64,000 nt of DNA, from assembly GCF_900110865.1 (NCBI RefSeq), contig NZ_FOFD01000003.1:372001-436000 (forward strand). Reading direction: 5' to 3'. A program made the position numbers and the translations under genes. Origin of the DNA: Natrinema salaciae. GTDB taxonomy: Archaea; Halobacteriota; Halobacteria; Halobacteriales; Natrialbaceae. Every line of letters begins with the position of its first letter. The stretch's first letter is position 1. The notes below the pieces were generated by a model. That model worked only from the letters and a program-made list of their open reading frames with translations. It was not told where the DNA came from and ran no database searches. Positions 63,063 to 64,000 of the stretch are shown here, piece after piece.

Positions 63063-63695
63063 TCACGTCTCGCCCGCGACCTCCACCTCGAACCGCTCGA
63101 GGTACTCGCGAACGAACCCGACGCGATCCGCAGCGAGGTCCCGGCCAACGTCGGTGTACATCCGCGCCGGCAGGTCGAGGATCTTCTTGTGGAAGTGGTT
63201 GTACTGTGTCGCGCCGGCGTCGGTGTCGTCTTCCGCGATCGGCTGGGCGGGATCGTGGATCGGCTCGCCGATCTCGCCGCCGTAGGCGAACACGCGAGCG
63301 ATGCCGACCGCGCCGAGCGCGTCGAGGTTGTCCGCGTCGGCGACGAGTTTCGCCTCGAGCGACGCGGGTTCGGTACCGGTCGAGTAGCGGTGAGCACGGA
63401 TACAGTGCTGGACGCGTTCGACCGTGTCCGTCGCCGCACCGAGATCGCGCAGGATTCGTCCGCCCTCCCGGGCACCCCAGCTCGCGTGATCGTCGATCTC
63501 CCCGCGATCTTCGCGTGTTCGGCCGATATCGTGGAGGGCAACGGCGAGGTGGACCACGGGTTCCTCGACCGACTCGGGGTGCTGTTCGACGAGCGTCTCG
63601 GCGAGCGCGTCGACTCGCTGGACGTGGTGCCAGTCGTGAGCCGGTGAGGCGTCGGTAAAATACGGACGGGCACGGTCGCGAACTGCCTCGAGCAT
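63063..63695 (-). CDS. HD-domain metal phosphohydrolase, 210 aa
   Basis: HD superfamily: HDWHHVQRV (about residues 20-28) gives the first His, AVALHDIGRTRED the His-Asp pair, HCIRAHRYS and KLVADADNLDALG the later ligands. The arrangement matches stand-alone archaeal/YedJ-like HD hydrolases acting on nucleotides or other phosphates. The substrate is unknown. The gene is single, with 146 bp to the Fe-S scaffold gene. Confidence 0.88.
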   Translation of the reverse strand: MLEAVRDRARPYFTDASPAHDWHHVQRVDALAETLVEQHPESVEEPVVHLAVALHDIGRTREDRGEIDDHASWGAREGGRILRDLGAATDTVERVQHCIRAHRYSTGTEPASLEAKLVADADNLDALGAVGIARVFAYGGEIGEPIHDPAQPIAEDDTDAGATQYNHFHKKILDLPARMYTDVGRDLAADRVGFVREYLERFEVEVAGET

Positions 63696-63835
63696 GGTCG
63701 AGCGTGTTTCGGCGGCCGGAACATAAACGCGCCGTCACGCGTGTCTGCCGATCACGACTGCAGGGTCGAACGCGCGGTGCGAGACGCTTCGTCCCTGCGT
63801 TCAATGGTTGGAACGGAACTCACTCGAACTGTCGG

Positions 63836-64000
63836 TCAGGCCTGGTCTTCAGTGATCACCTCACCGTTTCGCGTAACGACCACGTCACCGTACGTAGTGA
63901 GATCCTCGAGCGTGCCGGAGTAGACGTATGTGTCCGTGCCGCGGTTGACCAAACCAGAGGCAGTCGTGTCGGACACGCTATCCTCGCTAGTGAGGCCGAA
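63836..64000 (-). CDS. 3' end of an unidentified gene, cut by the window edge
   Basis: The minus strand is open from the edge to TGA 63838-63836, giving the last 54 residues, including NRGTDTYVYSGTLEDLTTYG and ending GEVITEDQA. The Thr/Asp/Gly/Tyr-rich, strand-forming text is typical of an exported or surface protein, but no family is recognised. Base use is somewhat less GC-rich than neighbours. Confidence 0.6.
   Translation of the reverse strand, partial: FGLTSEDSVSDTTASGLVNRGTDTYVYSGTLEDLTTYGDVVVTRNGEVITEDQA

Overview
The window comes from a haloarchaeal chromosome, probably a Natrialbaceae-type organism; the family assignment is inference. The signs are very high GC, acidic proteins, short or leaderless 5' ends with TATA elements about 25-32 nt before the start, twin-arginine (Tat) signals including Tat lipoproteins, a halocyanin-like cupredoxin, archaeal RadA and NMD3, and many small haloarchaea-only families. 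No rRNA, CRISPR array or insertion sequence is seen. One tRNA-like sequence is present, with abnormal arms.

Layout. 0-3 kb: small haloarchaeal genes, including a two-gene unit behind a pair of iron-box palindromes. 3-8.5 kb: a PHP phosphoesterase, a RecJ-like DHH nuclease, and an overlapping NDUFA9-like / DUF4166 / YndJ operon. 8.5-11 kb: two tandem CapA-like Tat lipoproteins that share long identical DNA. 11-23 kb: a tetrapyrrole and nitrogen-oxide region (hemD, cobA, hemC, truncated globin, quinol NO reductase, histidine kinase, hemL, an ammonium channel fused to a PII domain, hemB). 23.5-27.5 kb: a TrmB regulator, an 805-aa repeat/cupredoxin lipoprotein with its own iron-box pair, a ferredoxin and a 54-aa zinc-ribbon-like protein. 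27.5-42.3 kb: housekeeping and conserved genes (PHP, DUF5789, alcohol dehydrogenase, Tat beta-propeller, DUF5784, DUF5786, YkgJ, XPD/DinG-like Fe-S helicase, a 28-aa membrane peptide, a Trm5/TYW2-type tRNA enzyme, NMD3, a VapBC-like pair, HtpX). 42.3-44.15 kb: an AT-rich island with two exported unknown proteins, lying between htpX and a pspAB-like gene. 45-47.5 kb: a cytosolic beta-propeller and radA.

47.9-56.9 kb holds a six-gene NRPS-independent hydroxamate siderophore operon in the order of the rhizobactin rhbABCDEF genes: aminotransferase, decarboxylase, IucA/C synthetase, acetyltransferase, N-hydroxylase, IucA/C synthetase. It is preceded by a 22-codon leader ORF whose stop overlaps the first gene's GTG. 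The rest contains a ComB-like phosphatase, an ECF transporter operon (S, fused AA, T), a TIM-barrel protein, an IscU/SufU scaffold, an HD hydrolase and a truncated gene end.

The strongest system-level signal is a candidate iron regulon. Three separate promoters (about 2.59, 26.83 and 47.90 kb) each carry two TTTAGG-N4-CCTAAA-like palindromes with centres 36-37 bp apart, on either side of a TATA-like element. They control the siderophore operon, the 805-aa repeat/cupredoxin lipoprotein and an uncharacterised two-gene unit. The lipoprotein has repeated His-Glu motifs plus a cupredoxin, which suggests an EfeO-like surface iron or copper function; this is inference.
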